Positions 52,678 through 60,635 of a DNA stretch of 64,000 nt are shown here, one piece after another; within the stretch, counting starts at the first letter, position 1; every line of letters begins with the position of its first letter. The stretch is from Clostridiales bacterium (GTDB taxonomy: Bacteria > Bacillota > Clostridia > Monoglobales > Monoglobaceae): positions 23,213-87,212 of the forward strand of contig JAHZIG010000010.1 in assembly GCA_019419865.1 (NCBI GenBank), given 5' to 3'. The notes beneath the pieces are model-generated. The model did no database searches, was not told where the DNA came from, and saw only the letters and a program-made list of their open reading frames with translations. A program made the position numbers and the translations under genes.

Positions 52678-54657
52678 TCAATATCCTCTGTATTCAAAAC
52701 TGTCGAACTCGGCGCAGGCTTCGTTTTCTCCGGCGTAGGCGTAGAGCCCTATCATAGCTCCGGTAAAGCGTTTGCCTTTGTTTATCGCCTGACTGCATAT
52801 GTAATAGAGGTTTTCTACCGTTCCCAGCTCGTTCCAGTTCTCGCCGTCTATGCTGTAGAGGAACCGGCGTTTGAGCCCGGTAGTGCATATCTTGAGATAG
52901 ATATTTTCGGTATCAGCTATATCCGCCTCGAACGTATACTTTTCAAGCTCGTCTATCTTCTCGAAGAGCTTTAGAGAATACCCGTTTTCGGTCTTGTATA
53001 CGCCGTAGGTAAAATAGGTGTTCTCGTCGTAGTAACCGGTTATCCCGGCGTTTTGGGACGCGTCCGTAAATTTCGGCGCCGGCATCTTTACGGTTACGTC
53101 GAAGTCGAAGTTCTCCTGTCTGCGAACGACCATACCCTTGGCGTCGGTCGAACTGAGCGGATACTTAGAGCCCTTGATCTTTAGCTTGCCGCCGCTTAGA
53201 GCGAACGATCCCGGCTCCGGAGTGCGGGACGTTATCCAGTCGGGGCGCATACCGCTGAGCGCGTTTTCGCCGTTTTCGGGAGTTTGGCCGTCGAAGTCGT
53301 CGAACCAGTAGCCGTCCGATGATTCCTCCGATACGGTCTCGGGCAGGTTCGGCTTTATCTGAAGCGCCGACGGACCTCTGTTTCCGTTTATAATAGGCCA
53401 GCCGTCCGGAGTCCAGGTTATCGGTTCGAGGCAGGTCTCGCGGCCGAGCAGGCCGAAGTCCTCCGGCGTTCCGTCTATCTTTTCGCCGCGGATGAAACGG
53501 CTGCACAGGAAGACGATGTACCAGTCGCCGTTTTGGGTCATGACCGGCTTGCCGTGTCCGCAGCATTGTATCGCTTCTTGACTATCCCTTTGGGTCATTA
53601 TGGGGTTGTACGGACAGGGCTCGTATACGCCCATCAGCGTTTTGGAACGCGAAACGGTTATCTGGTGGAATATCCCCGTTCCGCCCTCGGCCTCGAACAG
53701 GTAATAGTAGCCGTCCTTATATAACAGATGCGGACCCTCGGGCGCGCGCTTATTATATCCGTAGTAGAGCAGGGACGCTTCGCCGATCTTTTCCGTCGCT
53801 TCGTGATTCAGTTCGAATATCCTCGCGCCGCGGTTTAGCAGCATATAGCGTCTGCCGTCCGTGTCGGTGAAGATCGAGGGGTCGATCCCGTCTTCGTCTA
53901 TGAACGCGGGTTTCGAGTACGGACCCTCCGGTTTATCGGAGGAGACCACTATCTGGCGGCGGATCATTTCACCGCCGTCGTTCAGCCTGAGCGTCGCGGT
54001 TATGTAGAACCTGCCGTCGTTATATGAGATGTCGGGCGCCCAGTAGCCTCTGCCGCCCTCGAGTTCGTCGATGTACGCCCACTCAGGGTTGGTTATAGCG
54101 TGACCTATCACCTTCCAGTGAACGAGGTCGGTGGAGTGGGAGATAGGAATACAGGGGAAGAAGACGAACGACGAGTTTACCATATAATAGTCCTCTCCGA
54201 CCCGGACTATAGACGGATCCGCGTAAAAACCGGTGCGGATCGGGTTATGGTACATATCTTCATATTTTGCGCCTACGACTTCCTCAAAGTAGTCTAAAAT
54301 TTCGCCGAGGTTATTTTCGTAGGCGAGCTGATACGGCGTAACGAGGTTTTTATCGCCCTTTACCGGAGACATGCCGACTCTTTCCACAAAGTATTTAACG
54401 GCCTCGAGGTTGCCGGATAGAACCGCTTCGTGCAGGCAGGTGCGTCCGTCTTTTCCGGCCAGGTTAAAGCTCGCCACCGTGTATTCCACGAGATATTTTA
54501 TCATCTCTATATCCCCTGTGCGCGCGATCAGCAGGGACATGGACACGCCGTCCTCGTCCTCCGCGTTCACGAGTTTCGGTTCGCGCCATAGAAGAGTTTT
54601 GATTTGAGCCAGATCGTTATTTAGAATGGATTGTTTTAGGATTTGTTTGTTTTCCAT
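52678..54657 (-). CDS. Ankyrin-repeat GH43 glycoside hydrolase
   Basis: A 659-aa protein without a signal peptide, so probably cytoplasmic. Residues about 3-128 form ankyrin repeats (DGRTCLHEAVLSGNLEAVKYF, LVTPYQLAYENNLGEILDYF). The GH43 five-bladed propeller (about 135-460) has the three acidic residues: base Asp147 in ADPSIVRVGEDYYMVNSS, the pKa Asp in GIDPSIF and the acid Glu in PEGPHLL. The C-terminal concanavalin-like sandwich (about 490-659) is the DUF1349-type domain common in beta-xylosidases/alpha-arabinofuranosidases. It may process imported xylose- or arabinose-containing oligosaccharides. The start at 54657 is supported by AAAGGAGAAA; an upstream extension is not. Confidence 0.9.
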   Translation of the reverse strand: MENKQILKQSILNNDLAQIKTLLWREPKLVNAEDEDGVSMSLLIARTGDIEMIKYLVEYTVASFNLAGKDGRTCLHEAVLSGNLEAVKYFVERVGMSPVKGDKNLVTPYQLAYENNLGEILDYFEEVVGAKYEDMYHNPIRTGFYADPSIVRVGEDYYMVNSSFVFFPCIPISHSTDLVHWKVIGHAITNPEWAYIDELEGGRGYWAPDISYNDGRFYITATLRLNDGGEMIRRQIVVSSDKPEGPYSKPAFIDEDGIDPSIFTDTDGRRYMLLNRGARIFELNHEATEKIGEASLLYYGYNKRAPEGPHLLYKDGYYYLFEAEGGTGIFHQITVSRSKTLMGVYEPCPYNPIMTQRDSQEAIQCCGHGKPVMTQNGDWYIVFLCSRFIRGEKIDGTPEDFGLLGRETCLEPITWTPDGWPIINGNRGPSALQIKPNLPETVSEESSDGYWFDDFDGQTPENGENALSGMRPDWITSRTPEPGSFALSGGKLKIKGSKYPLSSTDAKGMVVRRQENFDFDVTVKMPAPKFTDASQNAGITGYYDENTYFTYGVYKTENGYSLKLFEKIDELEKYTFEADIADTENIYLKICTTGLKRRFLYSIDGENWNELGTVENLYYICSQAINKGKRFTGAMIGLYAYAGENEACAEFDSFEYRGY

Positions 54658-54775
54658 TTGATTTTTCTCCTTTGGAAGTTTTAGCGTTAGCTTATATATA
54701 TAATTTATAATAAAATATAACAAAAATCAAGCGCTAACCGGGAAGTTTTTTGACATATAACACGGCGCTATAGGT

Positions 54776-54804
54776 TTGACCATAAGATCAAATTATGATA
54801 GTAT
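54776..54804 (+). promoter_or_regulatory. Promoter of the MATE gene
   Basis: TTGACC and TAGTAT are separated by 17 bases. The -35 overlaps an imperfect palindrome, TTTGA (54775-54779) and TCAAA (54788-54792), which could be an operator. Confidence 0.5.
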
Positions 54805-54852
54805 ATAGACGATTACGATCAAAACAGAAAGAAAATGGGAGGTAATAAGACG

Positions 54853-56262
54853 TTGGAAAAAGCTGTTCAAACAACGGAGAATAAAATGGGGACCATGCCG
54901 GTCAATAAGCTGCTCCTGACTATGTCGATCCCGATGGTGATCTCTATGCTCATACAGGCGCTGTATAACATAGTCGATTCGATATTCGTCGCCAGGATAG
55001 GGGAAGACGCGCTGACCGCGGTTTCGCTGGCGTTTCCGCTGCAGAACCTGATGATCGCGGTGGCGTCCGGTACCGGAGTCGGCGTAAACGCGCTCTTGTC
55101 AAAGAGTCTGGGCGCGAAGGATTTTAAATTGGCCAACCGAACCGCTAACGTGAGCGTGTTCTTGGCGCTGATGAACTGGCTGGTATTTATAGTGTTCGGA
55201 ATATTTTTTACCGATATTTATTTCAGGGCGCAGACGGATATAGAGGTCATAATAGACTACGGAAACAGCTACCTTAGAATAGTGTCTATAATCTCGATAG
55301 GCGTATTTGGGCAGATAATGGGCGAGCGCCTGCTTCAGGCGACGGGCAAGACTTTCTTTACGATGATAACCCAAGGCGTGGGCGCGATAATAAATATCAT
55401 ATTCGATCCGATAATGATCTTCGGACTTTTCGGTTTCCCCGAGATGGGCGTCGCGGGAGCCGCGCTTGCGACCGTGTTCGGACAGGTCGTGGCTATGATT
55501 CTTACGATAATCTTTAACCTGAAATATAACAAGGACTTGAAGTTCAGTCTAAAAGAGATACGTCCGAACGGGAAAATAATCGCGAGGATATACAAAGTCG
55601 GCGTGCCGTCTATAATCATGCTTGCGATCTCGTCGGTGATGACGTTCGCTATGAACAAGATCCTTATAGCGTTCAGCGCGACGGCCGCGGCGGTGTTCGG
55701 AGTGTACTACAAGCTTCAAAGCTTTGTGTTTATGCCGATAATAGGTATGAACAACGGTATGGTGCCTATAATCGCGTATAACTACGGCGCGGAGAGACCC
55801 GACCGCATCAAGAAGACGATGAGATACGCGGTCTGCTACGCGATAGGTCTTATGCTGATCGGGCTTGCGCTGTTCCAGTTCATTCCGGACAAGCTGTTGT
55901 TTATGTTCAGCGCGTCCGAAGATATGCTCAGCATAGGAATCCCCGCGCTCAGAACGATAAGCTGGAGTTTCTTGATTGCCGGATTCTGCGTGGTCTCGCT
56001 TTCGGCGCTCCAAGCTCTCGGCCGCGGCGTCTCAAGCCTTATAGTTTCGGTATCCAGACAGCTCGTCGTACTGGTTCCGGTCGCATACCTGCTGTCCATG
56101 CTCGGCAACGTAGATTATGTCTGGTGGGCTTTCCCGATAGCGGAATTTGTGTCGCTGGTTATCTGCGTCGTTATGGTGACAAAGACGTTTAAAATCATAG
56201 ACGCGCCGCCAAAAACCGAGACGGGCGACTTTAAAGAGTACGATTCGTATGTGGAGCAATAG
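54853..56262 (+). CDS. MATE-family multidrug or metabolite exporter
   Basis: A 469-aa inner-membrane protein with about 12 hydrophobic helices in two related halves. The N-terminal pattern MPVNKLLLTMSIPMVISMLIQ, LYNIVDSIFVARIGEDALTAV and SGTGVGVNALLSKSLG is typical of the DinF/NorM-like MATE branch in Firmicutes. MATE transporters exchange H+ or Na+ for cationic drugs or metabolites; the substrate here is unknown. I prefer the TTG at 54853 because GGGAGGT lies 9 bases upstream; the ATG at 54835 overlaps that site and has none of its own. A terminator follows. Confidence 0.9.
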   Translation: MEKAVQTTENKMGTMPVNKLLLTMSIPMVISMLIQALYNIVDSIFVARIGEDALTAVSLAFPLQNLMIAVASGTGVGVNALLSKSLGAKDFKLANRTANVSVFLALMNWLVFIVFGIFFTDIYFRAQTDIEVIIDYGNSYLRIVSIISIGVFGQIMGERLLQATGKTFFTMITQGVGAIINIIFDPIMIFGLFGFPEMGVAGAALATVFGQVVAMILTIIFNLKYNKDLKFSLKEIRPNGKIIARIYKVGVPSIIMLAISSVMTFAMNKILIAFSATAAAVFGVYYKLQSFVFMPIIGMNNGMVPIIAYNYGAERPDRIKKTMRYAVCYAIGLMLIGLALFQFIPDKLLFMFSASEDMLSIGIPALRTISWSFLIAGFCVVSLSALQALGRGVSSLIVSVSRQLVVLVPVAYLLSMLGNVDYVWWAFPIAEFVSLVICVVMVTKTFKIIDAPPKTETGDFKEYDSYVEQ

Positions 56263-56313
56263 GAATTTGAGCTTTTAACATTTATAGAATAATTGTTTTA
56301 AATCGATATAAAA

Positions 56314-56344
56314 GCGCGGCTTGCCAATAAACGGTAAGCCGCGC
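56314..56344. terminator. Bidirectional terminator between the MATE and arsR-type genes
   Basis: GCGCGGCTTGCC and GGTAAGCCGCGC form a 12-bp stem with one G-T pair and a 7-base loop between convergent genes. T-rich sequence is moderate on both sides. Confidence 0.65.
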
Positions 56345-56441
56345 CGCGTTATTTCAAACTCTTCGCGCGGCGCGCGATCCGGCGTTTTAGCTATAGACGG
56401 AGCATGGTCTCGGTTTGCTTGTCCGGACGCGTAAGATCCGG

Positions 56442-56804
56442 CTATTCGGACGGGCAGGAGATCTCGACCATCTTTTCTATCATTATATGAAGAAGCTGAG
56501 CCTGATCGGTATCTGCGGCGGTGTAATAAACTTCTTTCCCTTCCCGGCGGCTCACGATCAGCCCGGCGCTCTTTAGCTGGCGAAGATGATGAGATACCGC
56601 CGGACTGCTCATTCCGACAAAGTCGGCCAGATTAGTAACGCAGTCCTCGTAGTGGCAGAGCGCCCAGAATATCCTGATACGGCTCCTGTCGCAGAGCTGT
56701 TTGAATATATCTGAAACTATCTGAAAATCCAAATCCTTCGGCATATCCCCCGGCTTTCCCTCGATAGGTTTTCTGTGGTCGTGGATAGGCGGTATATTTT
56801 GCAT
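56442..56804 (-). CDS. ArsR/SmtB-family metal-sensing repressor
   Basis: A 120-aa winged-helix repressor. The recognition helix is visible as MSSPAVSHHLRQLKSAGLIVSRREGKEVYYTA. Possible metal ligands are the cysteines in LCHYEDCVTNLADFV (the alpha-3 site of CadC-type sensors) and Asp/His/Glu in the C-terminal helix DTDQAQLLHIMIEKMVE (the alpha-5 site of SmtB/CzrA-type sensors). It lies divergent from the metal chaperone and P1B ATPase genes, which it probably represses until Zn, Cd or Pb is in excess. The start follows GAGGAGGAA. Confidence 0.9.
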   Translation of the reverse strand: MQNIPPIHDHRKPIEGKPGDMPKDLDFQIVSDIFKQLCDRSRIRIFWALCHYEDCVTNLADFVGMSSPAVSHHLRQLKSAGLIVSRREGKEVYYTAADTDQAQLLHIMIEKMVEISCPSE

Positions 56805-57007
56805 AAAGATTCCTCCTCTTCAGATCTGTATATAGACGGCTTAAATCAAATAAAGCCGCTTCCTTCTATTATAGCACAAAACCTTAGCCGCGCACAACAA
56901 TTTATTTTTCGCAGCTATATATAAATACGAGCGGAAGCTATTCCCGGAAAGTTTCGCCGCTTAAGTTAAAAAATTTTTATCTCAAACAAAAAATATCGCT
57001 AAAGGTA

Positions 57008-57036
57008 TTGACTTATGCAACCAAAGCGTATATAAT
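57008..57036 (+). promoter_or_regulatory. Promoter of the metal-export genes with a possible ArsR operator downstream
   Basis: TTGACT and TATAAT are separated by 17 bases. Directly downstream, ACAATT and AATTGT (57045-57068) form inverted arms around a 12-base centre, overlapping the start point, where an ArsR repressor could bind. Confidence 0.65.
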
Positions 57037-57099
57037 ATAATTAAACAATTAAACAACTATTGAATTGTAATGAATAAATCCCTGAAAGGAGTAACCATA

Positions 57100-57318
57100 A
57101 TGAAAAAGTCGTATAAAATAGAAGTGGACTGCGCTAACTGCGCGAACAAGATGGAGGAGGCGGCGCAGAAGACGCCGGGGGTCAGAGACGCGGTAGTTAA
57201 TTTTATGACGCTTAAGATGAACGTGGAGTTCGAGGAAGGGCACGAGCCGAAGTCGGTCATGAAGCAGGTCTTAAAAAACTGCAAAAAGGTCGAGGACGAC
57301 TGCGAGATCTATATATGA
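57100..57318 (+). CDS. Heavy-metal-associated (HMA) domain protein
   Basis: A 72-aa single-domain HMA protein with the metal motif DCANCANKMEE. The Asp before CxxC (DCANC) is typical of Zn/Cd/Pb-type domains rather than Cu chaperones. It probably delivers metal to the P1B ATPase encoded next, which lacks an N-terminal HMA domain. The start at 57100 is chosen for the AAAGGAG site; a frame starting at 57070 has no support. Confidence 0.88.
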   Translation: MKKSYKIEVDCANCANKMEEAAQKTPGVRDAVVNFMTLKMNVEFEEGHEPKSVMKQVLKNCKKVEDDCEIYI

Positions 57319-57340
57319 GCCGGTTGAATAGCGATAGATA

Positions 57341-57366
57341 AGCGCCTCTCGAAATCGGGAGGCGCT
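57341..57366 (+). other. Hairpin between the HMA and ATPase genes
   Basis: AGCGCCTC and GAGGCGCT form a perfect 8-bp stem. No T run follows. It may stabilise the HMA mRNA or reduce readthrough. Confidence 0.45.
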
Positions 57367-57384
57367 GTATAAGCGTATAATATA

Positions 57385-57406
57385 TGAACAAGCGCTCATG
57401 TGTTCA
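57385..57406 (+). promoter_or_regulatory. Likely ArsR/SmtB-type operator before the P1B ATPase
   Basis: TGAACA and TGTTCA form a perfect inverted repeat with 10 bases between, inside TATATGAACA...TGTTCAATTATA. TGAACA-type half-sites flanked by AT are the known pattern of ArsR/SmtB operators. The -10-like TATAAT at 57376-57381 abuts it. Confidence 0.55.
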
Positions 57407-57452
57407 ATTATAGAATCAATGTTAAACGCGCGAATAGGATGGAGGATGCGTT

Positions 57453-59339
57453 ATGAGTAAGAAACAGAAAAAGACGTTGACGCGTATTATCATAGCGGCG
57501 GTAATGCTTGTCGCTCTGCATTTTATACCGGCGGAGGGTTGGCCGCGTTTCGGACTTTATTTCGCCGCGTATTTGATAATCGGCTACGACATTTTGATCA
57601 AGGCTGCTAAGGGAATAAAAAACGGACAGATCTTCGACGAGAACTTTTTGATGGCTATCGCGACGGTAGGAGCGTTCGCCTTGGCGGTCTACGAGCGGAG
57701 CGGCGATTACACCGAAGCGGTAGCGGTCATGCTGTTCTATCAGGTCGGCGAGTGGTTCCAGAGTTACGCTGTTGGAAAAAGCCGCCGCAACATCAGCGAT
57801 CTGATGGATATCCGTCCCGACTATGCCAATATAGAGGTCGGCGGAAAGCTTGAAAAGGTCGATCCGGACGAGGTGGAGATCGGCTCCGTAATAGTGGTAC
57901 AGCCCGGCGAAAAGGTTCCTATAGACGGAGTCGTTGTCGAGGGCGAATCCAGCTTGAACACAAGCGCTCTTACGGGGGAGAGTCTGCCGCGCGACGTTAA
58001 GGCGGGCGACGAGATCGTGAGCGGCTGTATCAACATGACCGGACTTTTGAAGATACGTACCGTTAAGGAGTTCGGAGAATCGACCGTCTCCAAGATACTC
58101 GATCTGGTTGAGAATGCAAGCTCGCGTAAGTCCAGATCTGAAGATTTTATCTCAAGGTTCGCCAGGGGATACACGCCCGCGGTTTGTATCGCGGCGCTCG
58201 CGCTCGCGCTTCTGCCGCCTCTGGTTCGCGTTTTGGCAATGGGCTTGGACGCCGGTTGGGACGAGTGGATATACCGCGCGCTGACGTTTCTGGTTATCAG
58301 TTGTCCATGCGCGCTGGTCATAAGCATCCCTCTCTCGTTCTTCGCCGGGATAGGCGGAGCCAGCAACGCCGGCGTTTTGGTAAAGGGATCGAATTACCTC
58401 GAGGCGCTTTCCAAGACGAAGATAGCGGTGTTCGATAAGACCGGAACTCTGACGCAGGGCGTTTTCGAGGTCAATGGGATCCATCACAGCGAGCTTGAAA
58501 ACGCTAAGCTGATCGAATACGCGGCGTTGGTCGAGAGCTCTTCGTCGCATCCGATAAGCAAGAGCTTGCGGCGCGCCTATGGTAAGGAAGTAGACCGTTC
58601 CCGCGTCTCGGATATACGAGAGATAAGCGGAAACGGAGTGATCGCCAAGGTCGACGGAATCGAGGTAGCGGCCGGAAACGATAAGCTGATGGAGCGTTTA
58701 GGGATAGAGTATGTAAACTGTCATAGCGTCGGAACTATTATCCATATGGCGATCGGCGGAAAATACGCCGGGCATATCGTGATCTCGGACGTAGTAAAGC
58801 CCACGTCCAAAGAGGCTATATCCGCTTTGAAGTCAGCCGGCGTACAAAAAACGGTAATGCTCACCGGCGACTCCGGCAGAGTAGCGGAGCGGGTAGCCGG
58901 AGATTTGGGCGTAGACTTAGTCTACAGCGAACTGCTGCCCGGCGACAAGGTGGAAAAGGTAGAGCAGTTGCTTGAAGGTAAGCCGGATAACGCGAAGCTG
59001 GCTTTCGTGGGCGACGGGATAAACGACGCCCCGGTTTTAAGCCGCGCGGATATAGGCATAGCGATGGGAGCCATGGGTTCGGACGCCGCGATAGAGGCCG
59101 CGGACGTGGTGCTCATGGACGATGACCCGATGAAGATCTCCAAGGCCGTCAAGATCTCCCGCAAATGTATGCGGATAGTTTACCAAAACATAGTTTTCGC
59201 GATAGGGATCAAGCTGATCTGCTTAGGACTCGGCGCTTTCGGCGCAGCCAATATGTGGCTGGCGATCTTCGCCGACGTCGGCGTTATGATCATAGCGGTG
59301 TTAAACGCGATCAGGGCGTTGTTTGTGAAGAAACTGTAG
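57453..59339 (+). CDS. P1B-type Zn/Cd/Pb-exporting ATPase
   Basis: A 628-aa ion-pumping ATPase of the ZntA/CadA type. Visible are the actuator motif TSALTGESLP, the membrane CPC motif (residues 284-286), the phosphorylated Asp328 in DKTGTLTQG, the HP motif SSSSHPISKSL, and GDGINDAPVLSRADIGIAMG. The last membrane segments carry DVGVMIIAVLNAIRAL, whose Asp marks the P1B-2 (Zn/Cd/Pb) group. It has no N-terminal metal-binding domain; that function is probably supplied by the separate HMA protein 134 bases upstream. The start follows TAGGATGGAGG. Confidence 0.93.
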   Translation: MSKKQKKTLTRIIIAAVMLVALHFIPAEGWPRFGLYFAAYLIIGYDILIKAAKGIKNGQIFDENFLMAIATVGAFALAVYERSGDYTEAVAVMLFYQVGEWFQSYAVGKSRRNISDLMDIRPDYANIEVGGKLEKVDPDEVEIGSVIVVQPGEKVPIDGVVVEGESSLNTSALTGESLPRDVKAGDEIVSGCINMTGLLKIRTVKEFGESTVSKILDLVENASSRKSRSEDFISRFARGYTPAVCIAALALALLPPLVRVLAMGLDAGWDEWIYRALTFLVISCPCALVISIPLSFFAGIGGASNAGVLVKGSNYLEALSKTKIAVFDKTGTLTQGVFEVNGIHHSELENAKLIEYAALVESSSSHPISKSLRRAYGKEVDRSRVSDIREISGNGVIAKVDGIEVAAGNDKLMERLGIEYVNCHSVGTIIHMAIGGKYAGHIVISDVVKPTSKEAISALKSAGVQKTVMLTGDSGRVAERVAGDLGVDLVYSELLPGDKVEKVEQLLEGKPDNAKLAFVGDGINDAPVLSRADIGIAMGAMGSDAAIEAADVVLMDDDPMKISKAVKISRKCMRIVYQNIVFAIGIKLICLGLGAFGAANMWLAIFADVGVMIIAVLNAIRALFVKKL

Positions 59340-59414
59340 GCCGGACGCGGGAACGAGAAAGGCGTTCTCCCGATTTACCGGCGGATACGACCGTAAAATA
59401 TTTTAATATGATCA

Positions 59415-59451
59415 AGCTTTCACGGCTCTAACTCGCCGTGGAGGCTTTTTG
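59415..59451 (+). terminator. Terminator after the P1B ATPase gene
   Basis: CACGGC and GCCGTG form a 6-bp stem, extended by AAGC/GCTT across a 3-base internal loop, followed by TTTTT. Confidence 0.65.
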
Positions 59452-59488
59452 ATATATTAAAAATATACGATTTGCGACCATATTTTTA

Positions 59489-59517
59489 TTGACAAATTCA
59501 ACCAAAAGGATTAAAAT
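59489..59517 (+). promoter_or_regulatory. Promoter of the peroxide-defence operon
   Basis: TTGACA and TAAAAT are separated by exactly 17 bases. The PerR-type box begins 3 bases after the -10, so a bound repressor would cover the transcription start. Confidence 0.8.
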
Positions 59518-59520
59518 AGA

Positions 59521-59537
59521 ATTAGAATAATTCTAAT
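59521..59537 (+). promoter_or_regulatory. PerR-type operator
   Basis: ATTAGAAT-A-ATTCTAAT is a perfect 8-1-8 inverted repeat and close to the Per box TTATAATNATTATAA. It lies just upstream of the Fur-family gene, indicating autoregulation. Confidence 0.75.
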
Positions 59538-59549
59538 ACAGGTGAGAAT

Positions 59550-59918
59550 ATGACGAAGAACGCGGAGTTGATACTGAATATCATAAACGGTTCGGACGAG
59601 CATTTGACGGCGGAACAGATATACCTTAAGTTAAGCGATCAGAACGAAAAGGCGGCGCTCGCCACCGTTTATAATAATTTAAATTATCTGTACGAGAACG
59701 ATCTTATCAGAAAGGTGTCCGTAGAGGGGTATCCGGACAGATACGACAGAACGATTCGCCACGATCACTTGATTTGTAAGAAGTGCGGCAAGATTTCGGA
59801 TATCGCGCTCGAGGATATGACGGAAAAACTGCGGCGGGCGGTCGGCGAGGAAATCATCTCGTACGATCTGAAGATCAATTATATCTGCGAGGAATGCAGA
59901 GCCGAGGAGAAAGAATAA
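59550..59918 (+). CDS. perR: Fur-family regulator of PerR type
   Basis: A 122-aa metalloregulator. The winged-helix part contains LTAEQIYLKLSD and LATVYNNLNYLYENDL. The structural zinc site is Cys76, Cys79, Cys113 and Cys116. The regulatory metal ligands of PerR can be placed at His18, Asp66, His71, His73 and Asp84; an Asp rather than Glu at the third-position equivalent favours PerR, which senses H2O2 by iron-catalysed histidine oxidation. It is somewhat short for the family (usually about 140 aa). The downstream genes encode peroxide-detoxifying proteins, and the promoter carries a Per-box palindrome, which supports the name. Confidence 0.82.
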   Translation: MTKNAELILNIINGSDEHLTAEQIYLKLSDQNEKAALATVYNNLNYLYENDLIRKVSVEGYPDRYDRTIRHDHLICKKCGKISDIALEDMTEKLRRAVGEEIISYDLKINYICEECRAEEKE

Positions 59919-59973
59919 TATTTACGGCGATCTATGTCGCTTTTAAATAAAAAACTAAAAGGAGGCGCTAAAA

Positions 59974-60633
59974 GTGAAATACGTCTGTCAAATTTGCGGC
60001 TACGTATACGACGAGGAGCGGGAGAAGACTAAGTTTTCGGATCTGCCCGACTCGTGGACGTGTCCGCTGTGCGGCGCGGAGAAGGCGAACTTCAAGCCGG
60101 AGCGGGAAGAAGCTGAAGCGGCGGATACGAAGAACGAAGAAGCAAGATCCGCGATCATGCGCGAGGCTGAGCCGGACATGAAACAGCTTTCCTTCGGAGA
60201 GCTGTCCGTATTATGCTCGAACCTTGCGCGGGGCTGCGAGAAGCAGTATATGCCGGAGGAGGCCAAGCTGTATTCGGAGCTTGCCGAATATTTCCGCCGC
60301 GCGGAGCCTAAGCCGGAGGAGGCGGATATGGAGAAGCTGTCCGCCTTGATCGAAGACGATCTTAAAAACGGATACCCGGAACTTATCGGGAGAGCGGAGG
60401 CGGACTCGGACCGCGGAACGCTCAGGATATGTACCTGGGGCGGAAAAGTAACGCGGATCCTGGACGCGCTGGTAAAGAGGTATAACAGAGAGGGCGAGCG
60501 ACTGCTCTACGATACGAACGTATGGGTCTGCACGGTATGCGGATTCGTTTACATAGGCGATACTGCGCCCGAGCTTTGTCCGGTGTGTAAGGTTCCGAGC
60601 TGGAAGTTTGAGAAAACGGAGGGGAGGAATTGA
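59974..60633 (+). CDS. Protein with two rubredoxin-type domains
   Basis: A 219-aa protein. The N-terminal rubredoxin-like domain has CQIC (Cys5, Cys8) and CPLC (Cys30, Cys33). The C-terminal domain has VCTVCGFVY and [12 protein letters not shown], as in the tail of rubrerythrin. Between them is a mainly helical region of about 140 residues without the paired ExxH motifs of a ferritin-like di-iron centre. It probably carries electrons from NAD(P)H-dependent or ferredoxin donors to the rubrerythrin encoded downstream. It starts with GTG at 59974 after AAAAGGAGGCG. The next gene starts 2 bases after its stop. Confidence 0.78.
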   Translation: MKYVCQICGYVYDEEREKTKFSDLPDSWTCPLCGAEKANFKPEREEAEAADTKNEEARSAIMREAEPDMKQLSFGELSVLCSNLARGCEKQYMPEEAKLYSELAEYFRRAEPKPEEADMEKLSALIEDDLKNGYPELIGRAEADSDRGTLRICTWGGKVTRILDALVKRYNREGERLLYDTNVWVCTVCGFVYIGDTAPELCPVCKVPSWKFEKTEGRN

Positions 60634-60635
60634 CG

